From Desulfonema limicola (GTDB taxonomy: Bacteria; Desulfobacterota; Desulfobacteria; Desulfobacterales; DYRC01), in assembly GCA_020718925.1 (NCBI GenBank), contig DYRC01000213.1, positions 1 through 7,138 of the forward strand: a stretch of DNA of 7,138 nucleotides. The letters run 5' to 3'. Positions 7,039-7,138 of this stretch are shown here, piece after piece. The translations under genes were made by a program, and so were the position numbers. The notes below the pieces were generated by a model. That model ran no database searches. It worked only from the letters and a program-made list of their open reading frames with translations, and was not told the DNA's origin. Positions within the stretch are counted from its first letter, which is position 1. The number at the start of each line of letters is the position of its first letter.

Positions 7039-7043
7039 CTCCT
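7039..7043 (-). promoter_or_regulatory. Ribosome binding site of the hybrid kinase gene
   Basis: AGGAG on the minus strand lies nine bases before the ATG at 7029. Only 26 bases separate this ATG from the repeat at 7056. A conventional promoter therefore does not fit between them, and any promoter must lie inside or beyond the hairpins, leaving them in the mRNA leader. Confidence 0.65.
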
Positions 7044-7055
7044 GTAATCAAACTC

Positions 7056-7136
7056 ACCTAACCCCCCGGCCCCCTTCCCTGAAAGGGAAGGGGGAGACAT
7101 CAGCACTACTACTCCCCTCTCCTTTCAGGGGAGGGG
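7056..7136 (+). repeat. Double-hairpin intergenic repeat, copy B (inverted relative to copy A)
   Basis: Read on the plus strand this has the same order as copy A read on the minus strand. It begins ACCTAACCCCCCGG. Hairpin B1 (7070-7094) has a perfect 10-bp stem and loop TGAAA. A spacer of about 19 bases of unrelated sequence follows. Hairpin B2 (7114-7136) pairs CCCCTCTCC with GGGGAGGGG, nine pairs including one G-T/U wobble, loop TTTCA. The first 42 bases are identical to copy A. B2 ends two bases before the window edge, so the element may extend further. It occupies the upstream region of the hybrid kinase gene, and no convincing -35/-10 pair is visible in 7030-7138. Confidence 0.83.
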
Positions 7137-7138
7137 TC

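Noticed and set aside
7056..7136. CRISPR array or origin iterons
   Set aside because: The repeated units are self-complementary hairpins occurring as single inverted copies far apart, not direct repeats with regular spacers, and no cas or replication genes are nearby.

Overview
The window reads as part of a signal-transduction locus from a bacterium that I would place, by inference, among the sulfate-reducing Desulfobacterota (Desulfobacterales-like). The support is familial. The chemoreceptor has a short HAMP-like linker and a cytoplasmic hairpin in the style common in that group. The hybrid kinase has the H-box form GIAHQFNNAL. A periplasmic ABC_sub_bind protein sits beside kinases, and GC-rich double-hairpin repeats lie between the genes. 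GC content looks moderate by eye; no species can be assigned.

All five genes are on the minus strand and are read from right to left. Position 7029 starts a 621-residue soluble hybrid regulator/kinase (REC-PAS-HisKA-HATPase-REC). After 28 bases comes a FIST-domain ligand-sensing protein (start best placed at 5135). After 4 bases comes a soluble coiled-coil histidine kinase (3901-2942). After 45 bases comes an exported ABC_sub_bind-family periplasmic binding protein (2896-1889). After 108 bases comes a methyl-accepting chemotaxis receptor (from 1780), whose C-terminus is cut by the left window edge. No stretch over 300 bases lacks a gene, and I see no RNA genes, CRISPR, transposase or phage genes.

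The first three genes are almost certainly co-transcribed, and the fourth and fifth may be. A plausible reading is a sensory module. FIST senses a small cytoplasmic ligand and the orphan soluble kinase phosphorylates the N-terminal receiver of the hybrid protein. The periplasmic binding protein may present an external ligand to the chemoreceptor. No ABC permease or ATPase, no DNA-binding output domain and no Hpt domain are present, so both the transport role and the output of the relay lie outside the window or do not exist.

The most striking non-coding feature is a pair of double-hairpin repeats. They share a perfect 42-base core and lie in inverted orientation at 1848-1889 and 7056-7097, exactly bracketing the four-gene block. 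A second curiosity is the first receiver of the hybrid protein, where the usual Thr/Ser switch residue is Ala81 with an Asp at 79 inside the preceding strand.
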